NCBI RefSeq assembly: GCF_001956045.1 | Contig: NZ_MRTH01000041.1 | Coordinates: 1 to 63,341, forward strand | Length of the DNA stretch: 63,341 nt | Reading direction: 5' to 3' | Source: Paenibacillus sp. FSL H7-0331 | Lineage (GTDB): Bacteria > Bacillota > Bacilli > Paenibacillales > NBRC-103111 | In this document: one piece after another, positions 16,871 through 25,897 of the stretch | Layout of the letters: each line of letters begins with the position of its first letter | How positions within the stretch are numbered: position 1 is the first letter of the stretch | Position numbers and translations under genes: made by a program | Notes under the pieces: model-generated | Told to the model about the DNA's origin: nothing | The model's database searches: none | The model's input: the letters and a program-made list of their open reading frames with translations, nothing else

Positions 16871-16918
16871 TGGAAGCGATTTCTAGATTATTCTAACATC
16901 GCAACCGACTTATGTAAA
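16871..16918 (-). promoter_or_regulatory. Promoter of fucU with a degenerate cre-like site
   Basis: On the minus strand, TTTACA (16913-16918) and TAGAAT (16890-16895) are 17 bp apart. Just downstream, AGAAATCGCTTCCA (16871-16884) matches the cre consensus with two mismatches. The promoter is convincing, the cre is weak. Confidence 0.55.
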
Positions 16919-16944
16919 TATTTAAATTATCTCATTCTTTTTCG

Positions 16945-16972
16945 TTGAGATTATAGTCTTTTATGCTATAAT
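16945..16972 (+). promoter_or_regulatory. Promoter of the ROK regulator gene
   Basis: TTGAGA (16945-16950), a 16-bp spacer and a perfect TATAAT (16967-16972). It is back to back with the fucU promoter, so the ROK protein could control both directions. No obvious inverted repeat was found between them. Confidence 0.65.
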
Positions 16973-17032
16973 TAGAACCAATGATTCCCGTTTTTGAAGT
17001 TTTACCGACAGAATATAAGATAGGGTGCTGTT

Positions 17033-18232
17033 ATGAGCAACAATGAAATCAGAGATCAAAAGGGCAGTAAACTAACTATTCTACAAACGCTGCGCATACA
17101 AGGCAGCATGTCGAGAATTGAGCTTACCCGAATTACCGGATTGAGCCGGGCTACCATTTCCATCTCCATAGCCGAATTAATTGAAAACGATCTTGTGTGC
17201 GAAACTGATAATCGTTTATCCACCAAAGGCAGACCTGCTACAGCTTTGGAGTTGGTTCCGAATTCCAGAGTTATTATCGGGGCCGATCTCGATAACAAGA
17301 CCTGGACACTTGGCGCCTTCGATCTGCTTGGCAATGTGATCAAATCAATGAAAATTCCTCTGTATACTTTCGAACCAGAAGAGACCTTCAAAGCCTTGGC
17401 CATAGAAATCTCAACCTTCGTCAAAAGTCTGGACAAGAGTCCTATTCCTTTGCTCGGCTTGGGGGTTCCTGGTCTTGTCGATGCCAATCACCGTATGATC
17501 CGCAGTGCCGCTGATCTGGAATGGAATCAAGTTGATGTGGCTGGCATTATGGAAAAAGAAATTGGCTGGCCGACGGTCGTCGTGAACCGTCATCGGGCAA
17601 GGGGATTAACGGAATGCCGATACGGTGCAGGGCTTTCCTACAACAATATGATCTATATCGGGGTTGGCATGGGCATCGCAGCTGGATTATATATTGACCG
17701 TCAGCTGCTATCGGGATCACTTGGAGGCGCCGGCGAAATCGGTCATACCACCATAGAGCCGTCAGGTCCACTATGTCCATGCGGCAATCACGGCTGTCTT
17801 CAGGTACTCGCTGCTGGCCCTGCCATTGAACAGGAATTTCGCAAGCTGGTCCGTTCTTCCGAGCAGGAGCTTGTATATCCTTATCAAAATATGGACCTTC
17901 AATTTCTGAAAATGCATGATGTATGCGCGGCTGCAGAGGACGATGACAAGCTGGCTGTTCAGGTTATTAGCAATGCCGCTTCATACCTGGGAATTGCCAT
18001 GGCCAACCTGCTGAATACATTTAATCCCGAGGCTATCATTCTGGGCGGCACGATACCGAACGCCAGTACGCTGTTTGTAGAAACAGCCACCAGAGTCATG
18101 CGCCAACGGGCTATGCGTCCGCTATCTGCTGACACCATAGTCAAAACCTCCGTGTTCAAGGATATCGGTGGAGCATTGGGTGCAGCTAATTTCGCTTTTG
18201 ACAAAAATATTTCCATTTCAATTTTTAATTAA
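17033..18232 (+). CDS. ROK family transcriptional regulator (NagC/XylR type)
   Basis: A 399-residue repressor-type protein. The N-terminal winged helix (about 15-75) contains GSMSRIELTRITGLSRATIS. The ROK sugar-kinase-like domain follows, with LGLGVPGLVD near residue 145, GVGMGIAAGL near 215 and the zinc motif CPCGNHGCLQ near 250. Such proteins sense a sugar or sugar phosphate and release DNA. The ribosome site is weak (AGGGTG). It is divergent from fucU and the aldo/keto reductase, and convergent with the second ABC importer. The most likely targets are those neighbours. Confidence 0.88.
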   Translation: MSNNEIRDQKGSKLTILQTLRIQGSMSRIELTRITGLSRATISISIAELIENDLVCETDNRLSTKGRPATALELVPNSRVIIGADLDNKTWTLGAFDLLGNVIKSMKIPLYTFEPEETFKALAIEISTFVKSLDKSPIPLLGLGVPGLVDANHRMIRSAADLEWNQVDVAGIMEKEIGWPTVVVNRHRARGLTECRYGAGLSYNNMIYIGVGMGIAAGLYIDRQLLSGSLGGAGEIGHTTIEPSGPLCPCGNHGCLQVLAAGPAIEQEFRKLVRSSEQELVYPYQNMDLQFLKMHDVCAAAEDDDKLAVQVISNAASYLGIAMANLLNTFNPEAIILGGTIPNASTLFVETATRVMRQRAMRPLSADTIVKTSVFKDIGGALGAANFAFDKNISISIFN

Positions 18233-18240
18233 GCACAAAT

Positions 18241-18292
18241 AAACCAGCAAGCCATGGGCAGCTTTTGGGTCTGCACACTGGCTTGCTGGTTT
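18241..18292. terminator. Bidirectional terminator between convergent genes
   Basis: A 14-bp perfect stem: AAACCAGCAAGCCA (18241-18254) pairs with TGGCTTGCTGGTTT (18279-18292). It serves the ROK gene on the plus strand and the permease gene on the minus strand, which ends 4 nt beyond it. Confidence 0.75.
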
Positions 18293-18295
18293 AAA

Positions 18296-19177
18296 TCATC
18301 CTTTTAAAGCCCCGACCATAACACCTTTCACAAAATATTTCTGAAGGAAGGGATACAGCGCAAGAATCGGGATCGTCGACACCATGATGGTAGCATATTT
18401 GATGGTTTCTGCCACGTTCTGGGCTTCATTGATTGCGACGTTATTACCCATCATCATTTCCATATTATTGTCAATAAGAATGTTTCTTAACACCAATTGC
18501 AACGGAAACAATTCTTTGTTACGCAAAAATATATTCGCCTGAAACCAGCTGTTCCAATGCTGAACCCCATAAAAAAGAATCATAACGGCTACTACAGGTA
18601 TCGCGAGCGGTAAATAGACCCTGAACAAAATAGTGATATGGCCCGCACCGTCCATAACAGCCGATTCTTCCATATCACGGGGGATACTCATAAAGTACGT
18701 TCTCATTAATATGAGATTAAAGGTGTTGATCGCACTAGGTAAAATTAATGCCCATAACGTATCGTGCAGCTCCAAACTGCGAACCGTCAAGTAGAACGGG
18801 ATAAGCCCTCCATTAAAAAACATCGTGAAAACGATAAAAAACATGATCCCATTCTTCCACATGATATTTTCTCTGGATAGGAAATAAGCGCCGAGCGAGG
18901 TCAGTATCAAATTGATGGTCACACCTACAACAACAATAAACAGTGTGTTTCTATAGCCCATCATAATATTTGGGTTTCTGAAAACGGCATCATAAGCGGA
19001 GAAAGTAAAGCCTTCTGGCCAGAATAACAGGCCGTCATGGGCAATAAACTGGTTTCCGTTGCTGAAAGAGGCCGCGACAATGTATATAAAAGGGTATAGC
19101 GTTACCATGATCAATAGCAGCATGATGACGACATTGAGGATGTCAAAAATTTTCTCTCCCAACGATGTCTTATTCAT
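18296..19177 (-). CDS. ABC sugar importer permease (YtcP/MalG type)
   Basis: A 293-residue permease with about six membrane helices and an EAA-like loop MEESAVMDGAGHITILFRVY (about 190-210). The C-terminus KGVMVGALKG is that of the YtcP group. It is the last gene of the second importer operon (lipoprotein, LplB type, YtcP type), 15 nt after the LplB-type gene. It is related to, but clearly diverged from, the permease at 11313-12206. No ATPase gene is linked. Confidence 0.88.
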   Translation of the reverse strand: MNKTSLGEKIFDILNVVIMLLLIMVTLYPFIYIVAASFSNGNQFIAHDGLLFWPEGFTFSAYDAVFRNPNIMMGYRNTLFIVVVGVTINLILTSLGAYFLSRENIMWKNGIMFFIVFTMFFNGGLIPFYLTVRSLELHDTLWALILPSAINTFNLILMRTYFMSIPRDMEESAVMDGAGHITILFRVYLPLAIPVVAVMILFYGVQHWNSWFQANIFLRNKELFPLQLVLRNILIDNNMEMMMGNNVAINEAQNVAETIKYATIMVSTIPILALYPFLQKYFVKGVMVGALKG

Positions 19178-19192
19178 GAATAATCCTCTTCC

Positions 19193-20152
19193 CTACCATA
19201 GGCTGTTACCGCTCGTTTTTTTGCTAAGATAATTCGCTAGAATCAACAAGATGAAATTAATTACCGAATTAAACAAGCCAACCGCCGTACTGAGACTGTA
19301 ATTGAACTCTATAATCCCCTTGCGATATACATAGGAGGAAATCACATCTGCGGTTTCGAACGTTGCAGGGTTATACAATAAAATGATTTTTTCAAATCCG
19401 ACGTCCATCATATGCCCCAATTTCAGAATAAGCAATATAAGGATGACGGGCCGAATACCCGGTAAGGTGATATGCCAAATTTGCCTCCATTTGTTGGCTC
19501 CATCGATTTTGGCAGCTTCATATTGCTGCTGATCAATACCGGTGATAGCTGCAAGATAGATGATTGTACCCCAACCTACACTTTGCCAGATCTCGCTCGT
19601 TATATAGATCGTCCGGAAATAATTGGCTTTCTGCAAAAAGGCGGTTCGGTCTCCTCCAAATGCTGCGATTACATCGTTAATTAACCCATCGGAAAGAGTA
19701 AAGTCGCGAATAATACCCGCAACCACAACCATAGTAATAAAATGTGGCATGTAGGTGATCGATTGCGTAATTCTTTTAAACACCTGATTTTTCAACTCAT
19801 TAAATAAAAGGGCCAATATGATCGGAGCAGGAAAACCGATAATCAAGCTGTAGAAACTGATCATGATCGTGTTTTTTACAACTCTCGTGAAATAGATACT
19901 ATTAAAAAACTCTCTGAACTTGGCGAAACCAACCCACGGGCTGTCGAAAATGCCCTTGGCCGGAACATATTCCTTAAAAGCAATAATCGCACCGTACATA
20001 GGCACATAAGAAAACACAATGTAAAAGATAACCACAGGCAGCACCAAAAAATATACCGCTTTATTACGGATAAAGTCTTTGCGTGCTCTGGCTAAGAATG
20101 CTGTTTTCTTGTTGATAGCACTCGTTGCCGCCTGAATGGAAGATGAATTCAT
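19193..20152 (-). CDS. ABC sugar importer permease (LplB type)
   Basis: A 319-residue permease. The segment YVPMYGAIIAFKEYVP near residue 48 marks the LplB group, and the EAA loop begins EAAKIDGANKWRQI near residue 210. Six helices are predicted. It pairs with the YtcP-type subunit that follows. It is separated from the lipoprotein gene by 94 nt that hold a hairpin, so the lipoprotein may be made in excess. Confidence 0.88.
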   Translation of the reverse strand: MNSSSIQAATSAINKKTAFLARARKDFIRNKAVYFLVLPVVIFYIVFSYVPMYGAIIAFKEYVPAKGIFDSPWVGFAKFREFFNSIYFTRVVKNTIMISFYSLIIGFPAPIILALLFNELKNQVFKRITQSITYMPHFITMVVVAGIIRDFTLSDGLINDVIAAFGGDRTAFLQKANYFRTIYITSEIWQSVGWGTIIYLAAITGIDQQQYEAAKIDGANKWRQIWHITLPGIRPVILILLILKLGHMMDVGFEKIILLYNPATFETADVISSYVYRKGIIEFNYSLSTAVGLFNSVINFILLILANYLSKKTSGNSLW

Positions 20153-20214
20153 AGAGTAATCTCCTTGTATCCGTTTTTTAAGCTAATTAATACCGCGCGA
20201 AGCGTTCAAGGACA

Positions 20215-20238
20215 GGGAGATTTAAGGTCAAATCCCCC
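20215..20238 (-). terminator. Intercistronic hairpin between lipoprotein and permease genes
   Basis: GGGAGATTT (20215-20223) pairs with AAATCCCCC (20230-20238), 8 of 9 pairs with a 6-nt loop and no T run. It is more likely an mRNA-stabilising or attenuating hairpin than a full terminator. Confidence 0.45.
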
Positions 20239-20246
20239 TCGGCAGC

Positions 20247-21791
20247 TTATCTCTTTTTGTAGCGGTCGTACGCAGCTTGCTTCAGTTTAATGGCTTTTTC
20301 AATTCCCATTTTCTTTAGTGTGTTCACATTATCATCAAAGGTATCGATCGATATCGTACCGAGAATATATTTGATTTCCGTTTCCAATACGTAAGCGTTG
20401 ATATCAGCCATAATTTGCGCGATTTCATTTGACTCCTCTGTGGTATGAGTGATTGGCGGAATAGCATATTTTTCAGCGTCCGTATCTCTCCATTTGGCAA
20501 TGGCTGCAATCCACTTTTCACCTCTTGACGATTCGGTATCCCTTTGAAGCTGCGGGAAATTCGTATTTTTACCGTACACTTGCCTTGCCTGATCCACAGT
20601 CAATTTATCCGGATTCTTTAAGATTAGATCCGTATATTTCACTTTTCCATTTTCCATCGTATAACTGACACCTTCAGTACCGTAGGTTACGAGTGTTGAT
20701 CCTTCTTTGGAATAGAAATAATCCAGCCATTTGGCAGCAGACTCCACATTCTTGCTCTTGGCCGAAATCGCACCGGAATTACCACCCGGATAGGCATTCT
20801 CAAGATGGCCGAACTTAGATTTCACTCCATTTTGAAGAGACGGGTACGTAATACCGATGTAATTGGCTTGGGGCAGACTTTCCCGAGTTGCGTTATGGTA
20901 CTGGTCGGTACGGCTTCCTAATTGAATAGTAACTCCGCTTCCCCCTGTCATCATCTTCCGATCCACGGTATTCGAGTCTATAGAAGCAAAATCCTTATCA
21001 AGCAAGCCTTCCACATACCATTTGCGAAGTAATATCATAAAATCCTTGTACTTAGGCTGCATGTTTCCGAACACAATTTTTTCATTCTCCAGATAAAAGC
21101 CATTCATAACCCCATAAGCTCCAGAAAATGCTCCTGTTGAGAAAAAGCGGGATGCCAAAAAGGTTAACGGTGCCGCTGCGTTCTTCTTTTCTTTGAATGC
21201 CTTCAGAACGGTGTACCATTCATCAATCGTCTCTGGCACAGGCAATCCCAATTCATCCAGCCAGTCTTTACGGATAATCGGACCTACATAGGTTTTATCA
21301 AATTCGGATCGAATAAAAGGAAATGCATAATAATCCCCTTCGTCCGTCCTTATATCCTTAGCAATTTGCGGATTTTCCTGCAATACCTTCTTAAAGTTAG
21401 GCGCATACTTGTCGATAATATCATTCAACCTTAGTATGTACCCTTGATCGATTGCCCTCTTGGGACCACCCGGAAAATTAAGCCAATTGTTCATCCAAAC
21501 ATCCGGCAAGTCATTCGATGCCAGAACAAGATTAAACTCCTGGGTGTTCATACTGGCCCCACCTAAAAATTTGGTCTTGATTCCTGTTCTTTTCTCCAAT
21601 TCTTCAAAAAAATGATTGGGGGGCGTTAATTCAACAGCTGCCTTGTCCTCTCCCATTCTTGTTAAGGTTACGTCTACTGGCTTTGTAGTTGTAGGCTTAG
21701 CAGGAGCATCATCGGGTGCTTTAACAGCTGTACACCCTGCAATAAGAAGAAGAGCAGCAATAATGGCAAGAAATTGTTTTTTATTTTTCAT
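20247..21791 (-). CDS. ABC sugar importer, solute-binding lipoprotein
   Basis: A 514-residue extracellular binding protein. The signal sequence MKNKKQFLAIIAALLLIAGC ends in a lipobox, with Cys at residue 20. The rest matches the LipO-type family, with KDWLDELGLPVPETIDEWY near residue 175. AAGGAGG precedes the ATG. It is the first gene of the second importer operon, behind a strong sigma-A promoter at 21833-21861, and downstream of the membrane AraC regulator encoded on the same strand. The ligand is unknown. Confidence 0.88.
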   Translation of the reverse strand: MKNKKQFLAIIAALLLIAGCTAVKAPDDAPAKPTTTKPVDVTLTRMGEDKAAVELTPPNHFFEELEKRTGIKTKFLGGASMNTQEFNLVLASNDLPDVWMNNWLNFPGGPKRAIDQGYILRLNDIIDKYAPNFKKVLQENPQIAKDIRTDEGDYYAFPFIRSEFDKTYVGPIIRKDWLDELGLPVPETIDEWYTVLKAFKEKKNAAAPLTFLASRFFSTGAFSGAYGVMNGFYLENEKIVFGNMQPKYKDFMILLRKWYVEGLLDKDFASIDSNTVDRKMMTGGSGVTIQLGSRTDQYHNATRESLPQANYIGITYPSLQNGVKSKFGHLENAYPGGNSGAISAKSKNVESAAKWLDYFYSKEGSTLVTYGTEGVSYTMENGKVKYTDLILKNPDKLTVDQARQVYGKNTNFPQLQRDTESSRGEKWIAAIAKWRDTDAEKYAIPPITHTTEESNEIAQIMADINAYVLETEIKYILGTISIDTFDDNVNTLKKMGIEKAIKLKQAAYDRYKKR

Positions 21792-21832
21792 GTGACCTCC
21801 TTGATTATTCTTGAGTTTGGGATCCCACTTAC

Positions 21833-21861
21833 ACTATAGTAAGCGCATTCAATTATATCAA
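21833..21861 (-). promoter_or_regulatory. Promoter of the second sugar importer operon
   Basis: On the minus strand, TTGATA (21856-21861), a 17-bp spacer and TATAGT (21833-21838). An imperfect cre-like sequence (21838-21851, two mismatches) lies within the spacer. Confidence 0.7.
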
Positions 21862-21934
21862 TCAGCATTAAAAAAGGAGTTGTCAAAAACCAAAAAAAGG
21901 CAATCGACGATTTGAAATTGATTGTTCAATTGTT

Positions 21935-21960
21935 AAAAAACCCCATGGTTTACCATGAGG
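21935..21960 (-). terminator. Terminator of the membrane AraC regulator gene
   Basis: On the minus strand, CCTCATGGT and ACCATGGGG form a 9-bp stem with a 2-nt loop, followed by TTTTTT. It starts 27 nt after the stop codon. Confidence 0.75.
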
Positions 21961-21987
21961 CACATGAAATAGATATACAGACAGACC

Positions 21988-24261
21988 CTATTGCTCATTA
22001 AATTGATACTTTCCTGGTGTGATGCCCTCGTATTTTTTAAACACCTTGATAAAGGTACTGCTGCTCGTGAAACCTGTATTTCGTGCAGTGTCTTCAATAC
22101 TCTCACCCTTAAGGAGCAACCGCTTGGCATGTTCAATCCTCGTTTGACAAATAAATTCATGTAATCCCTGGCCTCTCTGTTCCTTGAAGAGCCTCGACAA
22201 GTATTGTGGGGTCATCGAAAAGTGCTCGCCGAGCAAAGACACACTAAGATTCGGGTCATGATAATTCTCTTGAACAAATTCAGTCACATGCTCATTCTTT
22301 ACAAGATTCGAAATACTTTTGTTTTTACTTTCTATGTGTTGACAAACATAATTAAATATTTCAAGCATCTGATACTCAATCTCAAATTTCGTATTGCATT
22401 TAAGCAGTCGGCGGAACGGTCGCAATTCTTCCCAAACCGAACCATTATGCTGATCCTGGATCAGCTTCATCATCGTGCTCACCAAATCTATCATAATGCA
22501 TTTCAGCATTTCGATTGAAGTATTTCCTTGGTTGAAGCTGCTCTGGATCACCCCCGTTACCAGCTCACGTGCCTGGATAAAATCACAGCTTTTGAGCAGA
22601 TTGATCAGTATGAGCTCTTGGTTGACTGTGTAATAATAATCCTTGTTGGTGTGTTTCAAATCACCATACCAGACAACCTTTTCATCACCAAGCAGCATTA
22701 AATATTCGAGCGCCTCCAAGGCTTGCATAAAGGCCTGATGTATACCTCCCAATCCTCTTTGCAATTCACTTATCGTTGTCGCAAATTGAAAATTGTATCT
22801 TTTCTCTATAAATTCTCTGGCCTCTTTCAATACCGACTCTAAATTATCCTTCCAATCATCAAAGCCCGCTGGATGTATATTCAATACAGCTGCCAGCGTT
22901 CCGTCCATATCTGTGAAATGGAGAGTATGCTTAGCTCCAATCAGCTCGGTAACCACATTGGAAATGATAAACTGCAGCAATTGAAACTCGTCGGAAACCC
23001 CCTTGTCACTTTCAAGATGGAAGAGCATAACAAGAAAATAATCGGAAGACCACACTATGTGATAGGCTTTGGAAGCCTCTTCCAGAGATTGTTCCTTTTC
23101 AATATGACCTTTCATCAATCGGTGTAAAAAGTAATTACGCAGCAGCTTAATGTGCTGAACCTGTTTGTGATTACTATCATCTCTTTCCTGAATGGTTTTA
23201 ATAAAATGCTGACGGATCAATTCAAATTCGTCTTGCTCTTTCTCTACAGGGGCAAAAGCTTTCCCTGTTACAAATCTGACAAGCTCCTGAATCGGATTAT
23301 AGTTCTTTCTGGCAAATACCAGGATCATCACGCCGCCAATGATAAAACATATGAACAAACCAAGCAGATTCAAATTTCGTATATGTTCTGCTCTTTCCCA
23401 AAACACTTCCGCAGGAATCATACTCACATATTTCCAATCCACCACACTCGACGAAGCGTGAGAAATCATTACCTTGTGTCCCTGAACGTTCTCGAAAAAG
23501 GGCTCGTCCTTCTTCAGTTCCATTTCGCTGTAATGTATAGATAAAGGAAGCCCGGCATCCTTGGTATGAAAAACTATCTGATCATTTTTATCGAGAATTA
23601 GCACTTGACCATATTGAATCCAATCCATATTTTTTAGAATCTTTTCTATTTTGTTGTTGTTCAATGTGATGACAAGTGTACCCAACGGTTGGTTACTGTT
23701 ATCAATCGGTAGTGACTGCACAAGCGCGGCGGTTTCGTTCAAAAGGCCGTTGTCACGCGTAGGAAGGACCCGGTATTCTTTAATATAATTACTTCTAGCG
23801 AATTTCTGCCAATCCTTAAAAGTAAAGACAGCGCTTTCATAATACATTTGATAAAAATGACTTTCTTCCACGAAGGTATCCGGTGTCAGCACCATATTCA
23901 TACTTTTCGAGTATACAAAAATATCTTTAATAAAATCATTGTATAGCAAGTATTTATGGATTTCTTGTTTGGTTTTATAAATTTGAAAGGGATCCTTTTG
24001 TTGATCTACCTCCAGGTATTTTCTGATATCCGTATTAATGGACATTTGATTGCCAAGCTGTTCTGTCTGCAGCAGCCCGCTATCCACGATAAATTTAACC
24101 TGATTAAGCAAAGCCTTATTAGCCCGTTTAATCTCATACTCCACAATGCTCCCTGTTTGTACATATATAAGAGCGCTGATCAGTATCGGAATGAATAAAA
24201 TCACACCATACGAGATTTTCCATTTGAACGCGACACTATTTTTGATATGCATGCGCAGCAT
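21988..24261 (-). CDS. Membrane sensor AraC family transcriptional regulator
   Basis: A 757-residue protein. A helix at about 15-36, an extracellular sensor region of about 250 residues and a second helix near 290-310 are followed by a cytosolic linker and a C-terminal AraC double helix-turn-helix (about 655-757: NLSVSLLGEHFSMTPQYLSRLFK, then GFTSSSTFIKVFKKYEGITPGKY). This is the architecture of the Paenibacillus regulators that sit beside LplB/YtcP/LipO importers and sense a sugar outside the cell. The importer operon follows on the same strand beyond a terminator, so it is the likely target. GGTGGGGG lies just before the ATG. Confidence 0.88.
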   Translation of the reverse strand: MLRMHIKNSVAFKWKISYGVILFIPILISALIYVQTGSIVEYEIKRANKALLNQVKFIVDSGLLQTEQLGNQMSINTDIRKYLEVDQQKDPFQIYKTKQEIHKYLLYNDFIKDIFVYSKSMNMVLTPDTFVEESHFYQMYYESAVFTFKDWQKFARSNYIKEYRVLPTRDNGLLNETAALVQSLPIDNSNQPLGTLVITLNNNKIEKILKNMDWIQYGQVLILDKNDQIVFHTKDAGLPLSIHYSEMELKKDEPFFENVQGHKVMISHASSSVVDWKYVSMIPAEVFWERAEHIRNLNLLGLFICFIIGGVMILVFARKNYNPIQELVRFVTGKAFAPVEKEQDEFELIRQHFIKTIQERDDSNHKQVQHIKLLRNYFLHRLMKGHIEKEQSLEEASKAYHIVWSSDYFLVMLFHLESDKGVSDEFQLLQFIISNVVTELIGAKHTLHFTDMDGTLAAVLNIHPAGFDDWKDNLESVLKEAREFIEKRYNFQFATTISELQRGLGGIHQAFMQALEALEYLMLLGDEKVVWYGDLKHTNKDYYYTVNQELILINLLKSCDFIQARELVTGVIQSSFNQGNTSIEMLKCIMIDLVSTMMKLIQDQHNGSVWEELRPFRRLLKCNTKFEIEYQMLEIFNYVCQHIESKNKSISNLVKNEHVTEFVQENYHDPNLSVSLLGEHFSMTPQYLSRLFKEQRGQGLHEFICQTRIEHAKRLLLKGESIEDTARNTGFTSSSTFIKVFKKYEGITPGKYQFNEQ

Positions 24262-24450
24262 GACCGGGTCCCCCCACCGCCTAAATTGAAATCATTTTCC
24301 CATCAACAATTTTGCACACGCAAACTGACTTCGTAAACGTATAATGGCCTAGTGGATTCTGTTGGATTTATTATAGAGGAAGGAGCTATGAAATGCACAC
24401 AATATAATCACAAGTAATCACTATGTTCCCTTGCAATCATCTTGCCACAT

Positions 24451-24496
24451 AAAAAAAACACAGAGAGACGAACATTGGCGCATCTCCGTGTTTTTG
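24451..24496 (-). terminator. Terminator of the DUF445 gene
   Basis: On the minus strand, ACACGGAGA (24483-24491) pairs with TCTCTGTGT (24458-24466), followed by a run of eight T. It lies about 60 nt after the stop codon. Confidence 0.7.
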
Positions 24497-24553
24497 CATA
24501 ATCTGATTCATTTCGTCTTATTCATGAGGGTATCAAAATGGAGTTTTTAGCGG

Positions 24554-25810
24554 TTATCCAGCAAAAAGCTTAATACCAGCCAATATAATCCCGATCAAAA
24601 ATCCACAAATGGCTCCATTAACTCGAATCCATTGTAAATCGCCGCCGATTTTATCCTCCATCAACGTAATCAGCGTTTTATCATCAAAACGATCAATGTT
24701 TTCACGAATCAGCGTACCGATTTTGTGGTGATTCGCCTCGATCCAACGGGCAATTTGCTCACGCAAGCCGCTTTCGAGCCGATCCAGCAGCTCCTCGTTG
24801 TCACAAACCTGATTAACCAGCTTGTTCACCACCGGTATCACATAGGCTTCTACATAATCCTCACGGTTCACAAATTCCAATGCTTGAGCCTGCAAACGCT
24901 GCAGCATTTCAAGCAGCTTCTCCTCAAGCTTCCATTCATCCAGCAGCTGTGCCTTCCAGTGATCCATTTCGATCGCCAGCTTATACTGGTTGCCCGGATT
25001 ATCCAGCCAGCTGTGTATGGCACGCATGACCGCTTTGCGGTTAGGATTATTAACAGATCTCAATCCATCCAGCCCATTCAGCATGAACTGTTGGATCAAA
25101 CCACCCAGCTTCTCATCATTGAAAAATCCGGCAAAAGCGTTAAGCGCAAACTGCATCATCCCGCCCGCATTCAGATTTTGCAGCGCCTGAGAAGCCATTG
25201 CACCCATTCGATCGCGTATTTCCGGTTTCATAATTAACTGTTCAGCCGTATTCAGCGCAAAATCGAATACCTTCTCATCGTAGCCCCTGGTGTACACCTG
25301 TTGAAGTCCTTGTTTGAGCAGATCCTGCAAATCCAATGCATCAATCATATGTCTGACTTCTCGTTCGCCTAATGCGGCTAGCTTTTCAAGTGGCAGCTGA
25401 CGAATCGCATATTCACTTAGCGTCACCACACCAGTCTTAGCCGAATTTGTACTGAGCTGCCCTGCTGCGCCCTGCAAAATTTTGGATACCAATGGGATTT
25501 GAGCCAGCTTGTCCGTAATGCTTTGCTTGCTCAGTAAATCCTCCTGAATGGTATTGACCAACGCTCTGGATACCTTTTCCCGATTTTTGGGGAGTAAGGC
25601 CGTATGTGGAATCGGTATGCCGAGCGGATGCCTGAACAGCGCTGTCACTGCAAACCAGTCTGCCAGTCCCCCTACAAGCCCCGCTTCAAATCCGCTTTGT
25701 AAAAACCGAACCCATGTCGGACCTTCGACAAATAAGGTTCCAATGAATCCTGCCGCCATAACAACAAGCGACACTGTTGCTGTATATCTCGAATTGCTTC
25801 CCATCCTCAT
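24554..25810 (-). CDS. DUF445 family membrane protein
   Basis: A 418-residue protein. An N-terminal membrane helix (about 12-32) is followed by the DUF445 signature GGLADWFAVTALFRHPLGIP near residue 48, a long helical cytosolic part and a C-terminal helix GAICGFLIGIILAGIKLFAG at the end. DUF445 proteins are widespread and their function is not established. GGAAGG precedes the ATG at 25810, and another ATG at 25804 is equally possible. It stands alone between a terminator and the BASS transporter gene. Confidence 0.82.
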   Translation of the reverse strand: MRMGSNSRYTATVSLVVMAAGFIGTLFVEGPTWVRFLQSGFEAGLVGGLADWFAVTALFRHPLGIPIPHTALLPKNREKVSRALVNTIQEDLLSKQSITDKLAQIPLVSKILQGAAGQLSTNSAKTGVVTLSEYAIRQLPLEKLAALGEREVRHMIDALDLQDLLKQGLQQVYTRGYDEKVFDFALNTAEQLIMKPEIRDRMGAMASQALQNLNAGGMMQFALNAFAGFFNDEKLGGLIQQFMLNGLDGLRSVNNPNRKAVMRAIHSWLDNPGNQYKLAIEMDHWKAQLLDEWKLEEKLLEMLQRLQAQALEFVNREDYVEAYVIPVVNKLVNQVCDNEELLDRLESGLREQIARWIEANHHKIGTLIRENIDRFDDKTLITLMEDKIGGDLQWIRVNGAICGFLIGIILAGIKLFAG

Positions 25811-25897
25811 TGTCACCTTCCTTCATGTCAGCACCTGTCTATTTAAGCAACATTATATCATTCTCCTGTTCCCGTTGAAAATCGCCACCCCTAAAGG

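Noticed and set aside
21838..21851. cre site in the second importer promoter
   Set aside because: Two mismatches to the consensus, one of them at the first base. Mentioned with the promoter but not called as a separate site.
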